From contig NZ_SOAU01000001.1 in NCBI RefSeq assembly GCF_004364865.1, positions 2,884,001 to 2,948,000 on the forward strand: a DNA stretch of 64,000 bases. The letters run 5' to 3'. This stretch comes from Ilumatobacter fluminis (GTDB lineage: Bacteria > Actinomycetota > Acidimicrobiia > Acidimicrobiales > Ilumatobacteraceae). The notes below the pieces were generated by a model. The model saw only the letters and a list, made by a program, of their open reading frames with translations, searched no databases and had not been told where the DNA came from. Positions 9,275-17,082 of the stretch are shown piece after piece. A program made the position numbers and the translations under genes. Position 1 is the first letter of the stretch. Each line of letters opens with the position of its first letter.

Positions 9275-11662
9275 ATGAGCAGCGCCGACGCCGACCAGGA
9301 ACTCCGAGGACTCACCGCCGCCGAGATCGCCGAGCGTGTCGAACGCGGCCAGGTCAACCACGTCGACGACTCGTCGTCGCGCTCGCTGGGCGAGATCGTC
9401 CGGGCGAACGTCCTCACCCGCTTCAACGCGATCGTCGGAGCACTCGCCGCGGTGATCATCGTCGTCGGCGACGTCCGCGACGCCCTGTTCGCCGGCGTGA
9501 TGGTCTCGAACGCCGTGATCGGGATCGCCCAGGAGCTGCGCTCGAAGGCGACACTCGACCGTCTCACGCTCGTCGCGGCACCCCGACTGACGGCGATCCG
9601 CGACGGTGCCCGAGTCGAGGTCGGCCGCGACGACCTGGTGCTCGACGACCTGCTGGTGCTCTCCCCCGGCGACCAGGTCGTGGTCGACGGCGCGATCGTG
9701 CGCGTCGACGAACTGTCGGTCGACGAATCGCTCCTCACGGGCGAGGCCGACCCCGTCGGCAAGGCGGTCGGCGACGGCGTGCTGTCGGGCAGCTTCGTCG
9801 TCGCCGGGTCGGCCGTCATGCGGGCCACCGCTGTCGGCGACGACGCCTACGCCGCGAAGCTGGCTCGGGAGGCGAAAGCCTTTCGCCGGCCGCGCTCCGA
9901 GCTCGAACGGGGTATCGACATGATCCTCCGGGCCGTCACGTGGTTGATCGTTCCCGCCGGGCTCGCCCTGTTCTTCGCCCAGCGGTACGGCGAGGGCGAC
10001 TCGCTGCAGCAGTCGCTCGTCGGCACCGTGGCCGGGCTCGTGGCGTTGGTGCCGCAGGGTCTCGTCCTCCTGCTGAGCATGACCCAAGCGGCAGCGGTGA
10101 TCCGGCTCGGGCGCGACCAGGTGCTGGTGCAACAGCTGCAGGCGGTCGAGACGCTGGCACGGGTCACCCTGCTCGCCACCGACAAAACCGGCACGCTCAC
10201 GACAGGCTCCATCGTGCTCGAGGGAATCGAAGCCGATGAACCGCTCGACGAGGCACTCGCGGCGATCGCCGCCGCCGACCCGCAGCCGGATCCGACCATG
10301 TCGGCGATCCGGACCGCGCTGCCCGACGAGCCGGGATGGAGCGCGCAGGGACGCGTCCCGTTCGCGTCGTCGTACAAGTTCAGCGCTGTCGACTTCGGCG
10401 AACGCGGCGCCTGGTACATCGGGGCACCCGAGGTCGTGCTGCCGCCGACCGACGAACGCCTCGGTCGGGTAGGCGCCTTGGCGGACGACGGGCGGCGGGT
10501 GTTGGCGGTCGGTCGAGCCGACCGGTTGGCCGCCACCGGCGTGCTGCCGACCGACCTTCGCGTGCTCGGCCTCGTGGTCTGTGTCGACGAGATCCGGCCC
10601 GATGCGGCCGACACGGTCGCGTACTTCGAGCGCGAGCACGTCACCACGAAGGTGATCTCGGGCGACAATCCTCGAACCGTCGCCGCCATCGCACAGCGGT
10701 GCGGTGTCGCCGGCGCCGACCGGTGGGTCGACGCGCGAGAACTGCCGGACGGCGGCGACGAGTTCGGCGACACCGCCGATCGGACGGTGGTGTTCGGCCG
10801 CGTGACGCCCGAGGTCAAGCGATCGCTCGTCGACGCCGCCCAGTCACGGGGCGAGGTGGTCGCCATGACGGGTGACGGCGTCAACGACACACTCGCGCTG
10901 AAGGACGCCGACCTCGGCATCGCCATGGGATCCGGCACCCCGGCGGCCCGATCAGTCGCCGAGATCGTCCTGCTCGACAATCGGTTCGCCACGCTGCCCG
11001 GCGTCGTCGCCGAGGGTCGTCGGGTGATCGCGAACATCGAGCGGGTGGCTCGCCTGTTCGTCACCAAGACGGTGTGGGCGGCGGTCTTCGCCGTGATCAT
11101 CGGCGCGGCGACGATGAGCTATCCGATCCTGCCGCGGCAACTAACGGTCATCGACACCCTGACGATCGGCGTCCCCGGCTTCTTCCTGAGCTTCCGGGCG
11201 AGCCATGAGCCGGCCCGGCCCGGCTTCATCCGCCGAGTCGCCAGGTTCAGTGTGCCCGTCGGCATCGTGACCGGCGTGGTGACGATGGTGGCGTTCGGGA
11301 TCGCTCGCTCCGAACTGGTCGGACTCGACCGGGCCGAGTCGCAGAGCACGGCGACCATCATCCTGACCGGCCTGGGGCTCGTCGCGATCCACGAGCTGAT
11401 GCGCCCGCTCGACCGGTACGACGTGACCCTGCTCGTGTCACTCACCGCGGCGGCGATCGCTGCGTGGTCGATCCCGTTCGTCGCCGACTTCTTCGAGCTG
11501 CGGCTACCCGGCGTGGAGGACGGCATCCTCGCCGCCGCGGCGGTCGCCGTCGGCGGATTGGGCATCATGGCCGCCAACCGGAACGGCGACCGACTCGTCC
11601 GCCTGGCCTCGTCGTTGATGTCGAGAACGTCGAGGACGTCGAGGGTCGGGCGTCAGAAGTAG
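9275..11662 (+). CDS. ctpE: P-type cation ATPase, CtpE-like (P2 family)
   Basis: Membrane pump of 795 aa from the ATG at 9275 (a GTG 15 bp upstream is also open). It starts with the cytoplasmic motif GLTAAEIAERVERGQVN, has the actuator loop LTGEAD, the phosphorylation site DKTGTLT (Asp303) and the hinge GDGVNDTLALKDADLGIAMG, then six hydrophobic C-terminal segments. There is no heavy-metal-binding domain and no CPC motif, so it is not a P1B metal pump. The N-terminal and M2 region strongly resembles mycobacterial CtpE, reported as a calcium-uptake ATPase; substrate here is inferred. The 3' end overlaps the convergent cysM by 10 bp. Confidence 0.85.
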   Translation: MSSADADQELRGLTAAEIAERVERGQVNHVDDSSSRSLGEIVRANVLTRFNAIVGALAAVIIVVGDVRDALFAGVMVSNAVIGIAQELRSKATLDRLTLVAAPRLTAIRDGARVEVGRDDLVLDDLLVLSPGDQVVVDGAIVRVDELSVDESLLTGEADPVGKAVGDGVLSGSFVVAGSAVMRATAVGDDAYAAKLAREAKAFRRPRSELERGIDMILRAVTWLIVPAGLALFFAQRYGEGDSLQQSLVGTVAGLVALVPQGLVLLLSMTQAAAVIRLGRDQVLVQQLQAVETLARVTLLATDKTGTLTTGSIVLEGIEADEPLDEALAAIAAADPQPDPTMSAIRTALPDEPGWSAQGRVPFASSYKFSAVDFGERGAWYIGAPEVVLPPTDERLGRVGALADDGRRVLAVGRADRLAATGVLPTDLRVLGLVVCVDEIRPDAADTVAYFEREHVTTKVISGDNPRTVAAIAQRCGVAGADRWVDARELPDGGDEFGDTADRTVVFGRVTPEVKRSLVDAAQSRGEVVAMTGDGVNDTLALKDADLGIAMGSGTPAARSVAEIVLLDNRFATLPGVVAEGRRVIANIERVARLFVTKTVWAAVFAVIIGAATMSYPILPRQLTVIDTLTIGVPGFFLSFRASHEPARPGFIRRVARFSVPVGIVTGVVTMVAFGIARSELVGLDRAESQSTATIILTGLGLVAIHELMRPLDRYDVTLLVSLTAAAIAAWSIPFVADFFELRLPGVEDGILAAAAVAVGGLGIMAANRNGDRLVRLASSLMSRTSRTSRVGRQK

Positions 11663-12687
11663 ATGATCTGTTCGGCGGCTTCTTCGGCGGCGTCGAGGTC
11701 GCCGGTGTAGGCACCGGTCGAGAGGTACTTCCAGCCACCGTCGCACACGACGAACACGATCGTGCCCTGATCGATCTGGGCGGCGACCTTGGCCGCTCCG
11801 GCCAGTGCCGCACCGGACGACAGTCCGGCGAACACGCCGCACTCGTTCACCAGGCGACGGGTCCACTCGATCGATTCGCGCGGCCGGACGACACGCTTGC
11901 GATCGAGCAGCTCGCGGCCGTTCCAGTCGTCGAACACCGGCGGGATGTAGCCCTCGTCCATGTTGCGGAGGCCTTCGACGCGTTCGCCGAGCGGCGGCTC
12001 GACCGCGACGACCTGGACGTCAGGGTTCTGTTCCTTCAGGAACGTGCCGGTGCCCATCAGGGTGCCGCTCGTGCCGAGGCCGGCAACGAAGTGTGTGATC
12101 TCGGGGACGTCGCGCCAGATCTCGGGACCGGTTCCCTCGTAGTGCGCACGTGGGTTCGCCTCGTTCGCGTACTGGTAGATGAAGCACCACTCGGGATGCT
12201 CGGCAGCCAACTGTCGGGCACGCTTCACGGCGCCGTTCGACCCTTCGGGCCCGGGCGTCAGGATGATCTCGGCGCCCATGATCTCGAGCATCTGGCGACG
12301 CTCGATCGACACGCTCTCGGGGAGCAGGATCTTGATCGGATAGCCCTTGAGGCGAGCGATCCCGGCGAGTGCGATCCCGGTGTTGCCCGACGACGGCTCG
12401 ATGATCGTCTGACCGGGGAGCAGGCTGCCGTCGGCCTCGGCTGCCTCGATCATCGACTTGGCGATGCGGTCCTTCACCGAACCGAACGGGTTCTGCATCT
12501 CCAGCTTGGCGATGATGCGCACGTTCGGGTTCGGTGAGAGATTCGACACGTCGACCATCGGCGTGTTGCCGATCAGGTCGAGCACGTTGGCATGCACGGA
12601 GCTGATGCCGGACATCGCGCCGACACCGAGTCGACTGGCGGCGCCGGCTCGGCCGGCGGCGTCGGGTCGAGTGGTCATGTCGGTCAT
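11653..12687 (-). CDS. cysM: Cysteine synthase of the CysM (CysO/O-phosphoserine-dependent) type
   Basis: PLP enzyme of the beta-substituting family. PLP lysine in NPFGSVKDR (Lys72), the pyridoxal-phosphate cradle SSGNTGIALA, GLGTSGTLMGTG and the C-terminal GGWKYLSTGAYTGDLD. The last segment matches Mycobacterium CysM, which makes cysteine from O-phosphoserine and the thiocarboxylated carrier protein CysO. The long N-terminal stretch before MSGISSVHANVL is atypical; a start at 12615 is a good alternative. The neighbour to the right in the same direction is mec, the hydrolase that frees cysteine from CysO-Cys, supporting this assignment. The carrier gene cysO is not between them. Confidence 0.85.
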   Translation of the reverse strand: MTDMTTRPDAAGRAGAASRLGVGAMSGISSVHANVLDLIGNTPMVDVSNLSPNPNVRIIAKLEMQNPFGSVKDRIAKSMIEAAEADGSLLPGQTIIEPSSGNTGIALAGIARLKGYPIKILLPESVSIERRQMLEIMGAEIILTPGPEGSNGAVKRARQLAAEHPEWCFIYQYANEANPRAHYEGTGPEIWRDVPEITHFVAGLGTSGTLMGTGTFLKEQNPDVQVVAVEPPLGERVEGLRNMDEGYIPPVFDDWNGRELLDRKRVVRPRESIEWTRRLVNECGVFAGLSSGAALAGAAKVAAQIDQGTIVFVVCDGGWKYLSTGAYTGDLDAAEEAAEQIIYF

Positions 12688-12808
12688 GGTTGCTGCAACA
12701 CCTGCTGAATCCAGATCATTCCGATCAATCCGACCGGATTGGTCAGGATTCTACCCCCGGACCGTTGTCCGGACCACGTCGGGATCTTCCGAGACGTCGG
12801 TGTCGCGG

Positions 12809-13207
12809 TCAGGCGAGCTCGATCGGCTCTTCTTCGATCGTGCCGTCGACGATGCGGTAACTGCGCAGTTCGGGGGCCTCGCGCTTGAGGCTCACGATCA
12901 CGTAGTGCCAGCCGGGATCGACCGCCTGCGCCACGTCGGTCGGGCTCGGATAGGGCTCCGAGTGGGTGTGGCTGTGCACCACGCCGTTGATCTCCCAGCC
13001 CTGGTCGTCGGCATCGTCCTCCGCCCGCATGAAGTCGAGCGGTGCGATCGTGTACACCTTCGCCGACCGGGCGTCGTTGTGGCACGGGTAGAAGCGAGCG
13101 GCGTCGTCACCCTGCGGGCCGGCGATCAGGCCGCACATCTCGAGCGGGTACTCGCGGTACGCGAGTGCACAGATGTCGTCGAAGGCCGTTCGGTCGAGTC
13201 GCAGCAC
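12809..13207 (-). CDS. mec: Mec-type JAMM metalloprotease (CysO-cysteine hydrolase-like)
   Basis: A 132-aa Mov34/JAB1 zinc isopeptidase. The JAMM signature is complete: the upstream glutamate in YPLEMCGL, then HSHTHSEPYPSPTD, which fits H-x-H-x7-S-x2-D. In mycobacteria Mec cleaves the CysO-cysteine adduct produced by CysM. I place the start at the GTG 13205-13207 because the protein then begins, as in the family, just before LDRTAFDDICALAYREYP; the longer open frame would run backwards through smpB. It reads toward cysM with a 121-bp gap and is divergent from smpB, 81 bp away. Confidence 0.8.
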   Translation of the reverse strand: MLRLDRTAFDDICALAYREYPLEMCGLIAGPQGDDAARFYPCHNDARSAKVYTIAPLDFMRAEDDADDQGWEINGVVHSHTHSEPYPSPTDVAQAVDPGWHYVIVSLKREAPELRSYRIVDGTIEEEPIELA

Positions 13208-13288
13208 GCGTCGAACCCTAACGGCGAGCGGCCCTCCGGCGAACCGGTCCAGGGTCCTGGCTCGACGGTCGGTAGCCTCGGACGGGCC

Positions 13289-13786
13289 ATGGCGAAGAAG
13301 AAGGCGAAGAAGGGCGCACCCGAGGGCACGAAGCTGATCGCTTCGAACAAGGCCGCGCGCCGCAACTACGCCATCGACGACACCCTCGAGGCCGGCATCG
13401 TCCTGCTCGGCAGCGAGGTCAAGTCGATGCGGGAGGCGCAGGTCCAGCTCGCCGACGCCTACGCCCGGATCCGCGACGGCGAGGCGTGGCTCGAAGGTGT
13501 GCACGTGGCGCCCTACACCTTCGCCATCGGGTTCGGTGCCCACGACCCCGACCGATCGCGCAAACTGCTCCTCCACAAAGACGAGATCCGCCGCCTCAAG
13601 GCACGCGTCGATCAGGAGCGGGTGTCGATCGTGCCGACCAGCCTCTACTTCCGCGACGGCAAGGTGAAGGTCGAGCTCGGTGTCGGCAAGGGCCGAGCGA
13701 AGGCCGACAAGCGGCAGGCGATCGTCGAACGCGACACCAAGCGCGAGATGGAACGCGAGATGCGCCGCTACGCCAAGGGCGGCTGA
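13289..13786 (+). CDS. smpB: SsrA-binding protein SmpB
   Basis: Small basic RNA-binding protein (165 aa) that binds tmRNA and delivers it to stalled ribosomes. Diagnostic segments: IASNKAARRNYAIDDTLEAG near the N terminus, GSEVKSMREAQVQLADAYA, EAWLEGVHVAPY, RKLLLHKDEIRRL, VPTSLYFRDGKVKVELG and the basic tail KGRAKADKRQAI. The tail that folds into the decoding centre ends RRYAKGG. Start ATG at 13289 gives the usual lysine-rich N terminus. Its RNA partner ssrA lies 19 kb away at 32140. A GNAT gene follows 2 bp after the stop, likely co-transcribed. Confidence 0.97.
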   Translation: MAKKKAKKGAPEGTKLIASNKAARRNYAIDDTLEAGIVLLGSEVKSMREAQVQLADAYARIRDGEAWLEGVHVAPYTFAIGFGAHDPDRSRKLLLHKDEIRRLKARVDQERVSIVPTSLYFRDGKVKVELGVGKGRAKADKRQAIVERDTKREMEREMRRYAKGG

Positions 13787-13788
13787 CG

Positions 13789-14220
13789 ATGGATGTCGAC
13801 ATCCGCCGGTTCGAACCGGGCGACCGGGCCGCGGTCGTCGAACTCTGGGGCAGGGCCGAACTCACACGGCCGTGGAACGACCCCGAACTCGACATCAATC
13901 GCAAGATCGCCGTCGACCCCGAAGGCTTCCTCGTCGCCGAACTCGCCGGTCGGGTCGTCGGCACCGTGATGGCCGGGTACGACGGTCACCGGGGCTGGCT
14001 CAACTACCTCGCCGTCGACCCCGACACGCAGGGGCACGGACTCGGTGGTCGTCTGGTGCGCGAAGCCGAACACGTGCTCGCCCGGCGCGGCTGCCCGAAG
14101 ATCAACCTGCAGATCCGCACCTCGAACGAGGCCGCGGTCGAGTTCTACCGATCGATCGGCTACGAGCTCGACGACGTCGTGTCGATGGGGCGCCGACTCG
14201 TCGACGACGACCAAGGCTGA
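13789..14220 (+). CDS. ypeA: YpeA-type GNAT acetyltransferase
   Basis: A 143-aa single-domain GNAT. Conserved features: RPWNDPELDINRK near residue 25, GTVMAGYDGHRGWLNYLAV (beta4), the acetyl-CoA loop DTQGHGLGGRLV and GCPKINLQIRTSNEAAVEFYRSIGY. The pattern RPWNDP...VMAGYDGHRG...RGCPKI is specific to the YpeA subfamily, whose natural substrate is not established. It starts 2 bp after smpB and is probably translated from the same message. Confidence 0.88.
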   Translation: MDVDIRRFEPGDRAAVVELWGRAELTRPWNDPELDINRKIAVDPEGFLVAELAGRVVGTVMAGYDGHRGWLNYLAVDPDTQGHGLGGRLVREAEHVLARRGCPKINLQIRTSNEAAVEFYRSIGYELDDVVSMGRRLVDDDQG

Positions 14221-14284
14221 CGGGCTGACCAGGGCAGATCGAGGGCCCGATCGAGGGCCGTGCAGCCGGATCCGAATCGGCAAC

Positions 14285-14338
14285 GAATCCTCAAGACGGC
14301 GGCCGTTCGTGCCGATGACAGGAACGACCCGAGGATTC
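14285..14338 (+). promoter_or_regulatory. Possible hairpin covering the ribosome binding site of the tandem-repeat protein
   Basis: GAATCCTC at 14285-14292 is the exact reverse complement of GAGGATTC at 14331-14338, which contains the GAGG ribosome-binding site 6 nt before the GTG at 14341. Pairing would hide the site. The stem is only 8 bp with a 38-nt loop, so this is tentative. Confidence 0.35.
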
Positions 14339-14340
14339 CA

Positions 14341-15369
14341 GTGAACGACCACGTCATCTCCCCCAGCCGCCGCCCCATCGTCATCGCAGACAGCCAGCTC
14401 AGTACCGGCCAGGCATCGACATCGGTTCGATCCGACGACGCCGAAGCGCTGCTGCGCGACTATCTCCGCCTGATCCGGAAGGTGCGCAACCAGCAGCGCG
14501 CCCGCAACATCGCGTTGCGACGGGTCGACATCGAAACGCTCGCCCACCATCTCGACTGGACCGACGACGCCGTGCTCGCGCGGCTCGCCGATCTGATGGG
14601 CGCGACGCGCCGTCAGCGCGCGACCATGCTCGCCGTGTTGTCGACCGGTGCTGCACTGATCACCGTCGCAAGCCCGATGTCGGCTGCCGCCACGGGCGGC
14701 ACGACATCGCTCGACCAGACCGAACCGCCGGTGGTCATCGAAGCCGACGAGATCACGAACGTCGGTGCAGGCGTCGGTCGCCCGCTCGGGCGAGTCGGCG
14801 ACGACACCACCGAGGTCCCTCGTCGGGCACCGGTGCTCGACCTGCAGGCCGACCTCGCCTCGTTCTCCCACACCTCCGCAGCGCACACGTTCGATCCCCC
14901 GGCTGCAGCCGACGTGGTCGAGCAGCCGGCTCCGACGCCCGAACCGACCGCAGAGACGCCCGCAGCGAGCGATCCCGGCACCGACCCCGACGGCAACACC
15001 GTCGCCGTCGGCCAGGCACCCATCCCCCCGGCACCCACCGACGATGTCGTCCCGACCGGCACCGATCCCGACGGCAACACCGTCGCCGTCGGCCAGGCGC
15101 CCGTCCCCCCGGCACCTGCCCCGGTGCAGCCCGCACGGGTCGACATCACCGAGGCCGCGGTCGAGACGCCCGAGGTCGAGGCAGCCGAGACCGCAGCACC
15201 GGAGCCCGAGGTGGCGACCGGCACCGACGCCGACGGCAACACCGTGGCAGTCGGCCAGGCACCGGTTCCCCCGGCACCCACCGACGATGCCGTCCCGACC
15301 GGCACCGATGCCGAGGGCAACACCGTCGCCGTCGGCCAGCCCCCGGTCCCCCCAGCACCCGACGCCTGA
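14341..15369 (+). CDS. Membrane-anchored protein with four C-terminal tandem repeats, function unknown
   Basis: 342 aa, not recognised. Residues about 30-95 are charged and helical (LLRDYLRLIRKVRNQQRARN...LADLMGATRRQRAT), then one hydrophobic segment (MLAVLSTGAALITVASPMSA, about 97-116), so the N terminus is probably cytoplasmic and the rest outside. The external part is rich in Pro, Ala, Thr and Glu. It ends in four repeats of the form G-T-D-x-(D/E)-G-N-T-V-A-V-G-Q-x-P-(V/I)-P-P-A-P, starting at bases 14977, 15058, 15220 and 15301. GTG start at 14341 chosen for its GAGG 6 nt upstream. It may be a wall-spanning or peptidoglycan-associated protein, which is a guess. Confidence 0.65.
   Translation: MNDHVISPSRRPIVIADSQLSTGQASTSVRSDDAEALLRDYLRLIRKVRNQQRARNIALRRVDIETLAHHLDWTDDAVLARLADLMGATRRQRATMLAVLSTGAALITVASPMSAAATGGTTSLDQTEPPVVIEADEITNVGAGVGRPLGRVGDDTTEVPRRAPVLDLQADLASFSHTSAAHTFDPPAAADVVEQPAPTPEPTAETPAASDPGTDPDGNTVAVGQAPIPPAPTDDVVPTGTDPDGNTVAVGQAPVPPAPAPVQPARVDITEAAVETPEVEAAETAAPEPEVATGTDADGNTVAVGQAPVPPAPTDDAVPTGTDAEGNTVAVGQPPVPPAPDA
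14977..15366 (+). repeat. Four in-frame coding repeats (about 60-80 bp units)
   Basis: Units begin at 14977, 15058, 15220 and 15301, each encoding a GTDxxGNTVAVGQ core followed by a PPAP linker. Units 1-2 and 3-4 are direct tandems with an 81-bp period, separated by about 100 bp of Glu/Ala-rich sequence, as if one 81-bp pair had been duplicated. Confidence 0.85.
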
Positions 15370-15471
15370 CCGCCTCCTCCGCTCGTCTCTGCACAGGCGG
15401 ATCCTCCCGACACCCGCTGTCCGTTCGGCTCGGCTCGGACGCCGTTGCGTGCCGAGCAGTACCGTGGCCGC

Positions 15472-16899
15472 ATGTTCATCGACGGCCAGTGGACCGACTC
15501 CCGCTCGGGCGGCACGTTCGAGGTCACCGACCCTGCCACGGGTGAGGTGATCGGCGAGGTGCCCGACGGCGGCGCCGACGACGCCCGCGATGCCATCGCC
15601 GCTGCCGATGCCGCGTTCCGCGCGTGGTCGTCCACGACGGCGACCGCTCGCGCCGACCTGCTGTACGCCGCCTGGCGCCGCATGACGGAGCGATCCGACG
15701 AACTCGCCGAGCTGATGACCCGTGAGCAGGGCAAGCCGCTCAAGGCAAGCAAGGCCGAGGTGAAGTACGCCGCCGACTTCCTGCGGTTCTACGCCGAGGA
15801 GGCCACGCGTGTGACCGGCGAGTGGCTGCCGTCGTCCCGGCCGGATCAGCGCTTCCTCGTCCTGCGCCAGCCCGTGGGGGTGGTGGCGATGGTGACGCCG
15901 TGGAACTACCCGATCTCGATGCTGACCCGGAAGATGGCGCCGGCCCTCGCCGCCGGCTGCACCCTCGTACTGAAGCCGGCGGAGGCGACACCGTTGTGTG
16001 CTCGCGCCGTGTTCGAAATTTTCGAGGAGGTCGACACACCGGCCGGCGTCGTCAACCTGGTGACCGCCCTCGACCCGAAGCCGATCGGCGACGTGTTCAC
16101 GACCGACGACCGTGTCCGGAAGCTGACCTTCACGGGGTCGACAGCCGTCGGCCGGCACCTGGCCGGGGTCGCAGCCGGCAACCTCAAGCGCGTCTCGGTC
16201 GAGCTGGGCGGCCACGCGCCGTTCATCGTGTTCCCCGACGCCGATCCGGTGCGTGCGGCGAAGGGCGCCGCTGCACTGAAGTTCCTCAACGCAGGTCAGG
16301 CCTGCATCAGCCCGAACCGGTTGTACGTCTCCGCCGAGCACGAGGACGCGTTCGTGTCGACGCTGGTCGAGCGCGTGTCGCGCGTGAAGGCGGGCAACGG
16401 GTTCGACGACGGCGTGGGCGTCGGGCCGCTGGTGAACGAGGCGGCGGTGGCCAAGGTCGCCGACCAGGTGTCCGACGCGGTCGGCAAGGGTGCCTCTGCG
16501 CTGGTGGGTGGCGACCGGTTGCGTGAGGCGCCCTTCGACCGGGGTCACTTCTACGCCCCGACGCTGCTGTCGGGCGTGGCCGACGGGATGAAGATCTATC
16601 GGGAGGAGACGTTCGGGCCGGTCGCCCCCGTCATCCGGTACGACGACGTCGATCACGTGCTCGACCTGGCGAACGACACGAACTTCGGCCTCGCCGCCTA
16701 CGTGTACACGACGTCGCTGTCGACGGCGATCCGTGCGTTCGAAGGCTTGCGGTTCGGGATCGTGGGCGTCAACGACGTCAACCCCACGTCGGCGTCGGCC
16801 CCGTTCGGCGGCATGAAAGACTCCGGCATCGGCCGCGAAGGCAGCCACGACGGCATCGCCGAGTACCTCGAAACCAAAACCGGCGGCTTCGCCCTCTGA
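15472..16899 (+). CDS. NAD(P)-dependent aldehyde dehydrogenase, succinate-semialdehyde dehydrogenase-like
   Basis: A 475-aa aldehyde dehydrogenase. Cofactor site VTPWNYPISMLTRKMAPALAAG, the Rossmann turn FTGSTAVGRHL, general base in VELGGHAPFIVF, catalytic cysteine in NAGQACISPNR, and EETFGPVAPV near the end. The ELGG-x-AP-FIVF spacing is typical of the GabD (succinate semialdehyde) branch, but related aldehydes are possible. ATG at 15472 (MFIDGQW) is the family-typical start. A longer GTG start at 15445 is open but adds unconserved residues. It stands alone, followed by the palindromic repeat patch. Confidence 0.88.
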   Translation: MFIDGQWTDSRSGGTFEVTDPATGEVIGEVPDGGADDARDAIAAADAAFRAWSSTTATARADLLYAAWRRMTERSDELAELMTREQGKPLKASKAEVKYAADFLRFYAEEATRVTGEWLPSSRPDQRFLVLRQPVGVVAMVTPWNYPISMLTRKMAPALAAGCTLVLKPAEATPLCARAVFEIFEEVDTPAGVVNLVTALDPKPIGDVFTTDDRVRKLTFTGSTAVGRHLAGVAAGNLKRVSVELGGHAPFIVFPDADPVRAAKGAAALKFLNAGQACISPNRLYVSAEHEDAFVSTLVERVSRVKAGNGFDDGVGVGPLVNEAAVAKVADQVSDAVGKGASALVGGDRLREAPFDRGHFYAPTLLSGVADGMKIYREETFGPVAPVIRYDDVDHVLDLANDTNFGLAAYVYTTSLSTAIRAFEGLRFGIVGVNDVNPTSASAPFGGMKDSGIGREGSHDGIAEYLETKTGGFAL

Positions 16900-16924
16900 C
16901 CCCCGCCCGGACACCCGGCCACCC

Positions 16925-17058
16925 GGACACCCAGGCGATTAAATCCACCAGGCGTCCACCCGTGGACACCCAGGCGATTAAATCGACCAGGCGTCCCGAA
17001 CACTTTCCGGGCGCGCGGACCACCCGGACACCCAGGCGATTAAATCCACCAGGCGTCC
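16925..17058. repeat. Left cluster of 33-bp palindromic repeats (three full copies)
   Basis: Full copies at 16925-16957, 16964-16996 and 17026-17058. Each reads GGACACCCAGGCGATTAAAT followed by CsACCAGGCGTCC and is an imperfect palindrome centred on GATTWAATC. The first two copies are separated by six bases, ACCCGT. Further copies occur at 17065 (split by the IS) and 19129-19200. The dyad symmetry suggests a hairpin or a dimeric protein binding site. The spacers are too short for CRISPR. Confidence 0.88.
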
Positions 17059-17064
17059 ACCCGC

Positions 17065-17082
17065 GGACACCCGGGCGATTTA
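17065..17082. repeat. Left half of a palindromic repeat interrupted by the IS element
   Basis: GGACACCCGGGCGATTTA, the first half of the 33-bp repeat, stops at the IS boundary. Its other half is at 18051-18068. The last three bases (TTA, 17080-17082) are the target-site duplication. Confidence 0.85.

Noticed and set aside
13768-16914. A 1048-codon open frame on the minus strand, and similar long antisense frames at 4398-6650, 43101-45533 and 51851-53620
   Set aside because: They lie opposite well-recognised genes and arise from the high GC content; their translations are repetitive, low in hydrophobic structure and match no family.
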